Below the pieces are notes generated by a model that did not search any database, was not told the DNA's origin, and saw nothing but the letters and a program-made list of their open reading frames with translations. Shown here piece after piece: positions 10,368-23,009 of a DNA stretch of 64,000 nucleotides (within the stretch, counting starts at the first letter, position 1; each line of letters starts with the position of its first letter). Position numbers and translations under genes: made by a program. This DNA comes from Comamonas koreensis (GTDB lineage: Bacteria; Pseudomonadota; Gammaproteobacteria; Burkholderiales; Burkholderiaceae_C). Location of the stretch: assembly GCF_021026195.1 (NCBI RefSeq), contig NZ_JAJNCT010000003.1:1-64000 (forward strand), in the 5' to 3' direction.

Positions 10368-11996
10368 TCAGCGCTTTTTATGCGCCCGCATGTCCAGCAC
10401 CTGGGGCAGGCTGCGCACATCCTGGCCCGCCGCCAAGATCCGGTGCTTCTGGATCTTCTGGGTGCCGGTGGTGGGGATCTCATTGGTAAACCACCACCAG
10501 CCTGGCACTTTGTAATAGGCCATCTCCTGCTGGCAGAACGCAAAGAGCTCCTGGCAGATGGCAGTGCCGGGCGCCACACCTTCGCTCAGCACGATGCTGG
10601 CCAGCACCTCTTCTTCACGGATGTCATCGGGCGCGGCCAGCACGGCCACCTGGTGCACCTTGGGGTGGGACAGCAGCACGGCCTCTACCTCGGCGGCCGC
10701 AATGTTCTCGCCAGAGCGGCGGATGATGTTCTTGCGCCGGTCCATGAAGTGCAGCAGGCCATCGGGGTCCTGCACCACGACATCGCCGGTGTGGAACCAG
10801 CCGCCCTCCCAGGCCTTGGCGGTGGCCTCGGGGTTGTCCAGGTATTCGCTGAAAAAATGCTTGCGCGGGGTCTCGGCCGAGTGGCGCACCAGCATCTCGC
10901 CAGGCGTGCCGGGCGGCACTGGCTGGCCGCTCTCATCGGCCACCCGCACCTCCAGCCCCGGTGCACCCCGGCCGAAGGAGCGTGTGCCCACCTGGCGGTC
11001 GTGGCCATGGTCGGAGAGGGTGCGCACCACCTCGGTCATACCCCAAAGCTCGATCAGCGGAAAGCCAAAGCGCTGCTCGAAAGCGGCATGCAGCTGCGGC
11101 TCCACCCCGGCGCCATAGCCAAAGCGCACGCAGTGCTGTTTTTCCCAGTCGGACGGCGGCTGCTTGAGCAGCAGCGGAATGATCACGCCCAGGTAGTGGA
11201 CGATGGTGGCACGGCTGCGGGCCACCTCTTCCCACCAGCGGCTGGGCTGAAAGCGGTCGGTCTGGATCTGGCAGCCGCCGCTCAGCAGCATGCAGTAGAA
11301 CGACAGGATCGAGGCGTTGACATGGAACAGCGGCAGCGGGTTGAACAGGCGCTCGCGGCCTTCCTGGATCGACACATGGCCGGGGTGGGACGCATACCAC
11401 TTGCCAGCGGCCAGCTCATAGGCATGCGACAGCACACAGCCCTTGGGCTGGCCGGTGGTGCCCGAGGTGTAGAGGATGCTCGCCGGCGTGTCGGCGCTCA
11501 GGCTGCCCGAGGGCTGCGAGCGCGCCGGTGGCAGCGTGATGGCGCTGCCATCTTGCGGATCGGTACAGACAAGGGCCGGCTGGTTGCGCGTGTCCTGCAA
11601 GGACTGCTGCAGCGCCTCCAGCCGCTCGGGCAGGCAGACGACCAGGTCCAGCTGCGCATGGTCGATCAGGTAGTTCAGCTCGCGGCGCTTGTAGTCGGGG
11701 TTGATGGGCACACAGCAGATGCCCAGGCTGTTCATTGCGAGCTTGTGCCAGAGGTGCTCGGGCCGGCTTTCCAGAAACAAGCCCACACGGTGGCCCACGC
11801 CATAGCCGGCCGCCTGGTAGCTCGCCTGCAGCCGCGCAATATGGGCGCCGGCCTGTGTGTAGCTGAACTCGCAGCCCTCGGGCAAATAACTGCGCTTGGG
11901 GTTGGCCGGCACCGCCAGCAGGCTGTGCTCGGGGTAGCGCGCAATGGCGGCCTGCAGTGCCTGGCCAATGGTGGTCTGGTCGGTGATGGCGATCAT
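10368..11996 (-). CDS. AMP-forming acyl-CoA ligase (CaiC-like)
   Basis: A 542-residue member of the ANL superfamily. It has the phosphate-binding loop ILYTSGTTGQPKG, the aromatic motif LIELWGMTE, the adenylate motif GWFHTGD, the hinge region FMDRRKNIIRRSGENI and a C-terminal catalytic Lys near TGTQKIQKHR. It should join a carboxylic acid to CoA through an acyl-AMP. It lies convergent to the GMC gene and upstream of nothing else on its strand except the GST and AraC genes, so it could activate the acid formed after alcohol oxidation. Carnitine-type and other short acids are possible substrates. Confidence 0.85.
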   Translation of the reverse strand: MIAITDQTTIGQALQAAIARYPEHSLLAVPANPKRSYLPEGCEFSYTQAGAHIARLQASYQAAGYGVGHRVGLFLESRPEHLWHKLAMNSLGICCVPINPDYKRRELNYLIDHAQLDLVVCLPERLEALQQSLQDTRNQPALVCTDPQDGSAITLPPARSQPSGSLSADTPASILYTSGTTGQPKGCVLSHAYELAAGKWYASHPGHVSIQEGRERLFNPLPLFHVNASILSFYCMLLSGGCQIQTDRFQPSRWWEEVARSRATIVHYLGVIIPLLLKQPPSDWEKQHCVRFGYGAGVEPQLHAAFEQRFGFPLIELWGMTEVVRTLSDHGHDRQVGTRSFGRGAPGLEVRVADESGQPVPPGTPGEMLVRHSAETPRKHFFSEYLDNPEATAKAWEGGWFHTGDVVVQDPDGLLHFMDRRKNIIRRSGENIAAAEVEAVLLSHPKVHQVAVLAAPDDIREEEVLASIVLSEGVAPGTAICQELFAFCQQEMAYYKVPGWWWFTNEIPTTGTQKIQKHRILAAGQDVRSLPQVLDMRAHKKR

Positions 11997-12018
11997 GTCG
12001 AGGGGCTTCCAGGCAAGG

Positions 12019-12699
12019 TCAGGGCCGGATCAACGGCGACGGAATGGGGTCGATCTGCTGGTCCAGCGCGGCCTGTTTTTCAGCCTCCAGGCTGCGCAGG
12101 AAGGCGGCACGCTGCTGCAGGTGCATCCAGTAGTGCTGGGTGGCCGGCCCCCATTGCGAGGACATGCCCAGGTAGTCCGACAGCATCAGCGCATAGCCAA
12201 CGGCCACATCGGCGGCCGTGAAGCGGCCCGCGCAGAGGTAGGGTTGGTCGGCCGGCATGGCCTGGGCGGCGGTCTCCAGCGCGCGCAGCCGGCCCAGAAA
12301 CCAGCGCTCATAGTCTTCGGCCACCTGGGGCTGGCGCCGCACGGCCGGCTCAAAAAAGTGGTAGCGCAGCACCAGGGTCTGCGGAAAGGTCAGGGTCGCA
12401 TCGGACATGTGCAGCCAGTTCAGGTAGCTGCCGTAGGCGGCGTCGCTGGGCTGTACGTCCAGGCGCTGGGCGGGGTCGCGGCTGGCCAGGTACTGGCAGA
12501 TGGCGGCGGACTCGGTCATGCGCGTGTCGCCATCGATCAGCAGCGGCACGGTGCCCAGCGGGTTGAGTGCCAGATAGTGCTTGGCCAGTGCGCGGGGCGG
12601 AAAGGGCAGCATCTGCAGCCGGTAGGGCAGGCCCAGCTCTTCCAGCATCCATAGCGCGCGGAACGAGCGCGCGCTCACACAGTGGTACAGCTCGATCAC
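12019..12699 (-). CDS. Glutathione S-transferase family protein
   Basis: A 226-residue GST. The N-terminal thioredoxin-fold domain begins IELYHCVSARSFRALWMLEE, where the Ser is the likely glutathione-activating residue, and contains NPLGTVPLLIDGD and the TESAAICQYL segment typical of the glutathione site. The C-terminal helical domain follows from about residue 85. A GTG start at 12699 is chosen because GGAG lies 7 bases upstream; an ATG at 12738 would add 13 unlikely residues. It lies 22 bases upstream of the CoA ligase on the same strand, so the two are probably one transcript. Confidence 0.85.
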   Translation of the reverse strand: MIELYHCVSARSFRALWMLEELGLPYRLQMLPFPPRALAKHYLALNPLGTVPLLIDGDTRMTESAAICQYLASRDPAQRLDVQPSDAAYGSYLNWLHMSDATLTFPQTLVLRYHFFEPAVRRQPQVAEDYERWFLGRLRALETAAQAMPADQPYLCAGRFTAADVAVGYALMLSDYLGMSSQWGPATQHYWMHLQQRAAFLRSLEAEKQAALDQQIDPIPSPLIRP

Positions 12700-12817
12700 A
12701 GCAAGTCTCCATCCGATGTTGTGCCGCCATCTTGGCATGAATGGACGCGCGCGGCTGCCCTGCAGGTGTCAGGCAGGTTGCAAATCGGGCCGGCCTCAGG
12801 CCGACATCCGCTGCGCC

Positions 12818-13861
12818 TCAGGCCGGCGGGCGGGTGCTCTTGCGGTACTCGGCCGGGGACATGCCCATCCAGGTGCGGAAGGCGCGGATAAAGCTCTTGT
12901 CGTTGCTGAAGCCGGCCAGCTGCGCGATCTGCTTGATGGGCCGGTTGCTGCGGTGCAGCAGGGTCAGCGAGCGTTCGCGCCGCACCTCGTCCTTCAAGGC
13001 CTGCAGCGATGCGCCCTCGTCCTTGAGCTGGCGGTGCAGGGTGCGCAGCGACAGGTGCAGCTTGGCCGAGAGGCTGTCGGCGCTGTGCATGGCCGAGGGG
13101 TCGGCCGCCAGCAGCTGGCGCACGCGCTGCACCATCAGCCGGTCGCGCCGGTAGGGGCGTACGGTCAGTGGCAGCGCGCGCTGCAGCATGCGCTGCAAGG
13201 CCGCCTCATCGCGGGCAATCGGCAAGGCCAGGTAGCGCGCATCAAACTGCATGCGGGTGACCGGCGCGCCAAACTGCACATCGCCGGGGAAGAGCAGCGC
13301 ATAGACATCGGCATGGGCTGGCGCCTCGAACGGAAAACTCACCTTGAACAGCGGCAGCGACGAATCGACAAACCAGCTCGACAGCCCATGCATATTGCGC
13401 AGCATGGACACTAGGCAGAACTCGCGCAGCTCGCCCAGGCCGGTGTGCTCAATGATCTCGACCGTGGCCGTCTCGCCCTGCACCTGCAGGCTGAGCGCCA
13501 GGTCATCGGTGAGCAGGCCGTGGTGGCGACACCAGCGCTTGAGTGCCACCCCCAGGTTGGGGCTGGTGAGCGAGGCGCGCGCCAGCATGCCATAGCTGCC
13601 CCAGGGCAGGCGGCGGCTGAACCAGCCCAGGGCCTCGTCGTCCAGCTCCTGCATGGCCGCATCGGAGAGGGTCTCGAACTGCAAGGCGGTGATGCCGGGG
13701 CCATCTTTTTCGACCGCCAAGGGATCGATTTGCGCCAATTGCAGCGCACGATCCGCACTCAGCCCCCGGTGCTGGTAGGCACGGGCGATCGCCCGGACAA
13801 AGGCCATGGGCGTGACTGCGGGGTGGTGCACGACGGCGGAGGAGGGCAGGGGTTTGGGCAT
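12818..13861 (-). CDS. AraC family regulator with arabinose-binding-like N-terminal domain
   Basis: A 347-residue AraC/XylS-type regulator. Residues to about 230 match the arabinose_bd-type (PF12625-like) sensor domain seen in OruR/ArgR-like activators. Residues 250 to the end form the two-helix-turn-helix DNA-binding domain, including LSLRTLHRQLKDEG and the second-helix signature IAQLAGFSNDKSFIRAFRTWMGMSPAEYR. It is divergent from the acyl-CoA synthetase gene at 14014 and upstream of the GST-CoA ligase pair, so either could be its target. It could also control the GMC/ABC locus. Confidence 0.87.
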   Translation of the reverse strand: MPKPLPSSAVVHHPAVTPMAFVRAIARAYQHRGLSADRALQLAQIDPLAVEKDGPGITALQFETLSDAAMQELDDEALGWFSRRLPWGSYGMLARASLTSPNLGVALKRWCRHHGLLTDDLALSLQVQGETATVEIIEHTGLGELREFCLVSMLRNMHGLSSWFVDSSLPLFKVSFPFEAPAHADVYALLFPGDVQFGAPVTRMQFDARYLALPIARDEAALQRMLQRALPLTVRPYRRDRLMVQRVRQLLAADPSAMHSADSLSAKLHLSLRTLHRQLKDEGASLQALKDEVRRERSLTLLHRSNRPIKQIAQLAGFSNDKSFIRAFRTWMGMSPAEYRKSTRPPA

Positions 13862-14013
13862 GGAGGGTGGGGTTTAAATAGCGCCAAGCAGGGCCATTGT
13901 ACTGGCGACATTTGCAACCATCCTGCCATCATTTGCGCGGCACGCTCGCGTATCCTGAATAGATAGGAAAAGGGCCGCCAACCAGACGGCTGGCGCGGCG
14001 GACAGGAGACACC

Positions 14014-15726
<1,713 letters not shown>

Positions 15727-15765
15727 GACCGGCAGAGCGCCGCCATGCAGCACCCGCCTGAACGA

Positions 15766-17493
15766 TCAATGCCCTTCCAGCTTGGCAGCTTGCTTGGCGG
15801 CGGCGCGGCGGGCCACTTCCAGGCGCTTGCGCAAGGTGATCTCGCTCAGGTCCAGCTCCTGGACCAGGCTGCGCAGCGATTCGTCGTTGATGCGGTTGTT
15901 GTGCCGCTCGGCGTAGATGGTGTGGCGCTCGACCTTGATGCAGTTGAGCCGCATCTCCAGCTCGGCCACATAGCGCAGGCGCCGCTCCTGCACGGCGTCG
16001 GGCGTGGCCAGGTCCTGCACCTCGGCGGTTTCGGGCGTGCGCTCTTCGTCGAGCAGGTCGATACGGTTGCGGTACTCGCGCGCAATCCGGCCTTCGATTT
16101 CATGCTGCTGGGCCTGCCATTCGGTGGGCTGCTGGGCGGCATCGTCGTCGCTCATCGCCAGGCTGTTGATCGCCGCGCGGCAGGCTGCAATGCGCGCCTG
16201 GCGCTCTTCGCGCACCGATTCGGGCTCGCTCACCGCCTGCACGCGGCGCAGCACCAGCGGCAGGCCGATGCTGCCGATCACCAGGGTGAACAAGATGGTG
16301 CCGGTGGCCAGAAAGATCAGCATGTCGCGTGCCGGAAACGGCTGGCCGTTGTTCAGCAGCAGCGGCACGGACAGCGCACCAGCCAAGGTGACCGCACCAC
16401 GGATGCCCGCCAGGGTCGTGGCCAGGTTCAGCCAGAGATCGGGCTTTTTGACCAGCTTGCCGGTCTGGTGGGCCTTGTGCAGGCTGCGGCTGACGCCCAG
16501 CATCAGCCAGATCCAGCGCAGCGCCAGCAGCGCGATCGAGATGATGGCCACATAGCCCACCAGAATCCACCAGTCATGGCCGGCATCGCGCAAGGTCACG
16601 CCAATGATCGAGGGCAGCTGCAAGCCCAGCAGCAGGAAGATTGCGCCATTGAAGGCCGATTCGACCATGGCCCAGGTGCCGGCGGTCTGCATGCGCTCGG
16701 AGATGTAGTCGGCGCGGTTCAGGTCGCCAAAATTGGTGGCCACGCCGGCGGCCACGGCCGCCAGAATGCCGGAGACGCCAATCTTTTCGCCCAGCAGGTA
16801 GGCTGCAAAGGGCAGCAGCACCAGCAGCAGCACCATCTGGGTGGCGGCCACATCGCCCAGGCGGCGGGTGACGGTATCGCGCAGGTAGCTAAAGCCCCAG
16901 CCCACCGCAGCGCCCACGCCCAGGCCGCCCAGTGCGATCCACAGAAACTCCTGCGTGACCTGGGTCCAGGAGAACAGGCCGGTCAAGGTGGCGGCGATGG
17001 CAAATTTCAGCGCCACCAGGCCCGATGCATCATTGAGCAGCGACTCGCCTTCGAGCACATGCATGGTGTGGGCCGGCATGCCCAGGTTGCGCGTGATGGC
17101 CGAGACGGCCACCGCATCGGTGGGCGATATCACGGCGGCCAGTGCAAAGGCGACGGTCAGCGGGATCTCCGGAATCATCCAGTGGATCAGGTAGCCCAGG
17201 CCAATCACGGTAAACAGCACCAGGCCGAAGGCCAGCCGCAGAATAGGGCGGTACAGCGCAAAGAACTCGCGCTTGGGAATGCGCCAACCGTCGGCAAACA
17301 GCAGCGGCGGAATGAACAGCAGCATGAACAGGCCGGGGTCGAAATCGATATGCAGGCCTTTTTGCGGCCAGGACAGCGCAGCGCCCAGCATGATCTGGAT
17401 CAGGGGCAGCGGAATGGCCCGGATGTAGCGCGCAATGATGCCGGTGACGGCACCGATCATCAGTACGAGCAGGACGGTTTCGACGGTGTGCAT
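15766..17493 (-). CDS. Sodium/proton antiporter, CPA1 family
   Basis: A 575-residue integral membrane protein with about a dozen hydrophobic segments and a roughly 170-residue hydrophilic C-terminal tail. The segment AAVISPTDAVAVSAI matches the conserved CPA1 TDAV/SPTD region, and EGESLLNDASGLVALKF matches the ion-binding ND motif of Na+/H+ exchangers. It should exchange Na+ (or K+) for protons at the inner membrane. The cytoplasmic tail is rich in charged residues and probably regulatory. It is transcribed against its neighbours and does not obviously belong to the leucine breakdown genes around it. Confidence 0.9.
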   Translation of the reverse strand: MHTVETVLLVLMIGAVTGIIARYIRAIPLPLIQIMLGAALSWPQKGLHIDFDPGLFMLLFIPPLLFADGWRIPKREFFALYRPILRLAFGLVLFTVIGLGYLIHWMIPEIPLTVAFALAAVISPTDAVAVSAITRNLGMPAHTMHVLEGESLLNDASGLVALKFAIAATLTGLFSWTQVTQEFLWIALGGLGVGAAVGWGFSYLRDTVTRRLGDVAATQMVLLLVLLPFAAYLLGEKIGVSGILAAVAAGVATNFGDLNRADYISERMQTAGTWAMVESAFNGAIFLLLGLQLPSIIGVTLRDAGHDWWILVGYVAIISIALLALRWIWLMLGVSRSLHKAHQTGKLVKKPDLWLNLATTLAGIRGAVTLAGALSVPLLLNNGQPFPARDMLIFLATGTILFTLVIGSIGLPLVLRRVQAVSEPESVREERQARIAACRAAINSLAMSDDDAAQQPTEWQAQQHEIEGRIAREYRNRIDLLDEERTPETAEVQDLATPDAVQERRLRYVAELEMRLNCIKVERHTIYAERHNNRINDESLRSLVQELDLSEITLRKRLEVARRAAAKQAAKLEGH

Positions 17494-17575
17494 GGTGCGG
17501 ATTCGTTTGGCAGCAGACTATTTTTAAAGAAAACGCGTTTCTGAACGGAACGCTAGAACATTGAAGAGGACAAGC

Positions 17576-19183
<1,608 letters not shown>

Positions 19184-19206
19184 TGCCCTGAGACAGAGAG
19201 GACTCC

Positions 19207-19995
19207 ATGAAAAGCACATTTCTGACCGTCGAAGCCGCTGGACCGGTGGCCACCATCACGCTGACCCAGCCCGATGTGCGCAATGCCTTCAGCGATGAGG
19301 TGATTGCCGACATCACCCGCGCCTTTACCTGGGTGGGTGCGCAGGACCAGGTCCGCGCCGTGGTGCTGGCCGCCGAAGGCCCGGCCTTTTGCGCCGGCGC
19401 CAACCTGAACTGGATGCGCGCGATGGCCGACTACACCCGCGAGGAGAACCTGGTCGATGCCGGCAAGCTCGCCGAGATGCTGCGCGTCATCTACACCTGC
19501 CCCAAGCCGACGATTGCGCGGGTGCAGGGCGATGTCTACGCCGGTGGCATGGGCCTAGTGGCCTGCTGCGACATGGCGGTGGCGGCCAGCCATGCCGGTT
19601 TTTGCCTCAGCGAGGTGAAGATCGGCCTGATCCCGGCGACCATCAGCCCCTATGTGATCCGTGCGATGGGCCCGCGTGCGGCGCACCGCTACTTTCTGAC
19701 CGGTGAGCGCTTTGACGCTGCCGAAGCGTTGCGCACCGGCTTTGTGCACCAGGTGGTGGAGGCCGAGGCGCTGGACAGCGCTGTTGACGGCCTGCTCAAG
19801 CACCTGCTGAGTGCCAGCCCGGCCGCAGTGCAGGCCTGCAAAAAGCTGGTGCTGGATGTGGCCGGCCGCGAGGTGGACGAGGCGCTGATCGCCGAGACGG
19901 TGGCCGGCATTGCCGATATCCGCGCCAGCGCCGAAGGCAAGGAAGGCGTGCAGGCATTCTTGAACAAACGCAAACCCAGCTGGCTGGGCAGCTGA
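19207..19995 (+). CDS. liuC: Enoyl-CoA hydratase family, probable methylglutaconyl-CoA hydratase
   Basis: A 262-residue crotonase-fold protein. The oxyanion-hole regions AFCAGANLNWMR and YAGGMGLVACCDMAVA are both present, along with a LSEVKIGLIPATISPYV segment typical of this branch. It lies 23 bases after the carboxyltransferase gene, so it probably hydrates 3-methylglutaconyl-CoA to HMG-CoA. The family also contains other crotonase activities, but the gene order strongly supports this one. Confidence 0.85.
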   Translation: MKSTFLTVEAAGPVATITLTQPDVRNAFSDEVIADITRAFTWVGAQDQVRAVVLAAEGPAFCAGANLNWMRAMADYTREENLVDAGKLAEMLRVIYTCPKPTIARVQGDVYAGGMGLVACCDMAVAASHAGFCLSEVKIGLIPATISPYVIRAMGPRAAHRYFLTGERFDAAEALRTGFVHQVVEAEALDSAVDGLLKHLLSASPAAVQACKKLVLDVAGREVDEALIAETVAGIADIRASAEGKEGVQAFLNKRKPSWLGS

Positions 19996-20101
19996 TGTAT
20001 GCATGACGCGGCCTCGGATGGCAGACAGCAAGCAGGCATTGGCGCTATAAACAGCGCGTTTAAACAGCGTGTTTGCTGACTGGCACTGAGGAGCACCCAC
20101 C

Positions 20102-20881
20102 ATGGATATCTGGAACACCATCGTCAACTGGCTGCACGGCATCGGCCTGCATCTGGACAAGGACACCGCCCAAACGGTGGGGCAGGCGGCCGACCAGGTC
20201 GGCCAGGTGGCCGGCCAGATGGGCCAGGCCATGGCGCAGTGGGACTGGGGCCAGCTGATGGCCCTGGCGGCCGCGCTGGGCTGGGCCAGTGGCTTTCGGC
20301 TCTACGCGGTGGTGTTTGTGACGGGCATGCTGGGCGCGACGGGCGTGCTGCACCTGCCCGGCGGGCTGACGGTGCTGCAGCAGCCGGTGATCCTGGTCAT
20401 CAGTGGCGCGCTGCTGTTTGTCGAGTTTTTTGCCGACAAGATTCCCGGCGTGGATTCGGTCTGGGATGTGGTGCAGAGCGTCGTGCGTGTGCCGGCGGGC
20501 GCGGCCTTGGCGGCCAGCGTGTTTGGCACCGACAACGCAACGATGGCCACGGCGGCCGCCCTGATGGGCGGCACCCTGGCGCTGAGCAGCCAGGTGGCCA
20601 AGACCACGACGCGCGCGGCCATCAACACCAGCCCGGAGCCTTTCTCCAACTGGGGCGCCAGCCTGCTGGAAGACGGGGTGTCGGTCGGTGCGGTGTGGCT
20701 GGCCATCAACCACCCGCTGGTGTTTGCGGTGGCGCTGGCCGTGGTGCTGGTGCTGATGTGGGTGATGACCTGGGTGCTGTGGAAGTTTTTGCGGGCCGTG
20801 GTGCGCCGGATTCGCCGGTGGCTGGGCCATGAAGAGCCGGTGGCCTTGGCCGCCACGGGCGCGGATCACCAACGATATTGA
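20102..20881 (+). CDS. DUF4126 family membrane protein
   Basis: A 259-residue protein with five or so hydrophobic segments and the DUF4126-type pattern GWASGFRLYAVVFVTGMLGATGVLHLPGG, followed by VEFFADKIPGVDSVWD. Its function is not known to me. It sits between the hydratase and the MCC alpha subunit gene in the same direction. That position suggests co-transcription, although nothing in the sequence links it to leucine breakdown. The N-terminal 50 residues are amphipathic and Gln-rich. Confidence 0.75.
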   Translation: MDIWNTIVNWLHGIGLHLDKDTAQTVGQAADQVGQVAGQMGQAMAQWDWGQLMALAAALGWASGFRLYAVVFVTGMLGATGVLHLPGGLTVLQQPVILVISGALLFVEFFADKIPGVDSVWDVVQSVVRVPAGAALAASVFGTDNATMATAAALMGGTLALSSQVAKTTTRAAINTSPEPFSNWGASLLEDGVSVGAVWLAINHPLVFAVALAVVLVLMWVMTWVLWKFLRAVVRRIRRWLGHEEPVALAATGADHQRY

Positions 20882-20937
20882 CCCAGGGCTTGCAAAGGCG
20901 GGCCGGGGTCAGGGAAGAAGACTGAGGAGATTGTTCT

Positions 20938-22947
20938 ATGTTCTCGAAAATTTTGATCGCCAACCGTGGTGAGATTGCCTGCCGCGTCGCCGCTACCGCC
21001 CGCCGCATGGGCGTCAAGACCGTGGCCGTCTACTCCGACGCCGACGCCCATGCCAAGCATGTGGCCGCCTGCGACGAGTCCGTGCACATCGGTGGCAGCG
21101 CCCCCAAGGACAGCTACCTGCGCTGGGAACGCATCATCGAGGCCGCCAAGGCCACCGGCGCCCACGCCATCCACCCTGGCTACGGCTTTCTGAGCGAGAA
21201 CGAAGACTTTGCCGTCGCCTGCGCCGCCGCTGGTCTGGTCTTCATCGGCCCGCCTGCCAGCGCCATCCGTGCGATGGGCCTGAAGGCCGAATCCAAGCAG
21301 CTGATGGAAAAGGCCGGTGTGCCGCTGGTGCCTGGCTACCACGGCGCGGGCCAGGACCCGGCCATGCTGCACGCGGAGGCCGACCGCATCGGCTACCCGG
21401 TGCTGATCAAGGCCAGCGCCGGCGGCGGTGGCAAGGGCATGCGCCTGGTCGAAAAGAGCGAGGACTTTGCCGCCGCGCTGGAGTCCTGCAAGCGCGAGGC
21501 CATCAACAGCTTCAGCAATGATGCGGTGCTGATCGAGAAATACGTGCTGCGCCCCCGCCATATCGAGATCCAGGTGTTTGGCGACAGCCAGGGCAACTGC
21601 GTCTACCTGTTCGAGCGCGACTGCTCGGTGCAGCGCCGCCACCAGAAGGTGCTGGAAGAGGCACCGGCACCCGGCATGACGGCCGCACTGCGCCAGCAGA
21701 TGGGCGAGGCCGCGGTGGCAGCGGCCAAGGCCGTGGGCTATGTGGGTGCGGGCACGGTGGAATTCATCGTCGAGCAGCCCGGCGGCTACGACCAGCCCGA
21801 GGCGATGAAGTTCTACTTCATGGAAATGAACACGCGCCTGCAGGTCGAGCACCCGGTGACCGAGGCCATCACCGGCGAGGACCTGGTGCAGTGGCAGCTG
21901 CTGGTGGCCAACGGCCAGCCGTTGCCCAAGCAGCAGGCCGAGCTGAAGATCAGCGGCCACGCGATCGAGGCGCGTATCTGCGCCGAGAACCCGGACAACA
22001 ACTTCCTGCCCGCCACCGGCACCTTGCATGTCTACCGCAAGCCCGACTGCAGCAGTTTTGCGATCAGCGATGTGCGCATTGACGATGGCGTGCGCGAAGG
22101 CGATGCCATCAGCCCCTTCTACGACAGCATGATCGCCAAGCTCATCGTCCATGGCGCAGACCGCGCCCAGGCGCTGGCACGGCTGGATGCGGCGCTGGCG
22201 GCCGTGCGCATCGTCGGCCTGCAGACCAATGTGCAGTTTCTGCGCCATATCCTGGCCACGCCCTCGTTTGGCCAGGCCAAGCTCGATACGGCACTGATCC
22301 AGCGCGAAGAGGCGCTGCTCTTCAAGCAGCGCGGCCTGGGCCTGGATACCGCTGCGGCCGCTGCCGTGGTGGCCGAGCTGCTGCAGGAGCGCGCTACCGA
22401 GAGCAACGACCCCTTCAGCCGCCGCGACGGCTGGCAATCGCATGGCGTGACCGAGCGCCGTTTTGACTTTGAGTTTGGCGGCGACAAGCTGCAGGCGGCG
22501 CTGCGCTACGAGGCGGGCGGCCTGGTGCTGACGGTGGGCGATGCCACCGGCCCGCTGCAGTTCAGCGCCAACGGCGAGCTGGTGGAGCTGCAGTTCAACG
22601 GCCAGCGCGACCAGGTGCAGACCTGGCAGCAGGGCGAGGTGGTGCATGTGTTTGCCCCACGTGGCGCGGCCGAGATCACCGCCATCGATGCGCTGGCCCA
22701 TGCCGGTGACGCCGGCAGCGAAGGTGGGCGCCTGACGGCCCCGATGCCGGGCAAGGTCGTATCGTTTGCGGTCAAGGCCGGTGACAAGGTCAGCAAGGGC
22801 CAGCCGCTGGCGGTGATGGAGGCGATGAAGATGGAGCACACGATTGCCGCCCCGGCCGATGGCGAGGTGCTGGAGCTGCTGTTTGCACCCGGTGACCAGG
22901 TGAGCGAAGGCGCCGAACTGCTCAAGCTGCAGGTCGCTGCGTCCTGA
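20938..22947 (+). CDS. liuD: Methylcrotonyl-CoA carboxylase alpha (biotin carboxylase / carrier) subunit
   Basis: A 669-residue biotin-dependent carboxylase subunit. Residues 1-450 are the biotin carboxylase with ATP-grasp loop KASAGGGGKGMRLV and catalytic FMEMNTRLQVEHPVTE. A linker/BT domain follows. The C-terminal biotinyl domain carries VMEAMKMEH, with the biotinylated Lys at about residue 631. It carboxylates biotin with ATP and bicarbonate and works with the beta subunit at 17576. The length matches MCC/propionyl-CoA carboxylase alpha subunits. GAGGAG upstream supports the start. Confidence 0.9.
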   Translation: MFSKILIANRGEIACRVAATARRMGVKTVAVYSDADAHAKHVAACDESVHIGGSAPKDSYLRWERIIEAAKATGAHAIHPGYGFLSENEDFAVACAAAGLVFIGPPASAIRAMGLKAESKQLMEKAGVPLVPGYHGAGQDPAMLHAEADRIGYPVLIKASAGGGGKGMRLVEKSEDFAAALESCKREAINSFSNDAVLIEKYVLRPRHIEIQVFGDSQGNCVYLFERDCSVQRRHQKVLEEAPAPGMTAALRQQMGEAAVAAAKAVGYVGAGTVEFIVEQPGGYDQPEAMKFYFMEMNTRLQVEHPVTEAITGEDLVQWQLLVANGQPLPKQQAELKISGHAIEARICAENPDNNFLPATGTLHVYRKPDCSSFAISDVRIDDGVREGDAISPFYDSMIAKLIVHGADRAQALARLDAALAAVRIVGLQTNVQFLRHILATPSFGQAKLDTALIQREEALLFKQRGLGLDTAAAAAVVAELLQERATESNDPFSRRDGWQSHGVTERRFDFEFGGDKLQAALRYEAGGLVLTVGDATGPLQFSANGELVELQFNGQRDQVQTWQQGEVVHVFAPRGAAEITAIDALAHAGDAGSEGGRLTAPMPGKVVSFAVKAGDKVSKGQPLAVMEAMKMEHTIAAPADGEVLELLFAPGDQVSEGAELLKLQVAAS

Positions 22948-23009
22948 CGTATGCGCCTCTGCGCTGTCTGTGACGGCGCTGCGCTGCTTTCTGTGCTGAA
23001 ATGCCGGCC

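Noticed and set aside
10380-12221. A 613-codon open frame on the plus strand across the CoA ligase
   Set aside because: It is antisense to a protein with all ANL motifs and has no domain of its own.
15745-17544. A 599-codon open frame on the plus strand across the antiporter
   Set aside because: It is antisense to a clear membrane protein and is a Gln/His/Gly-rich shadow.
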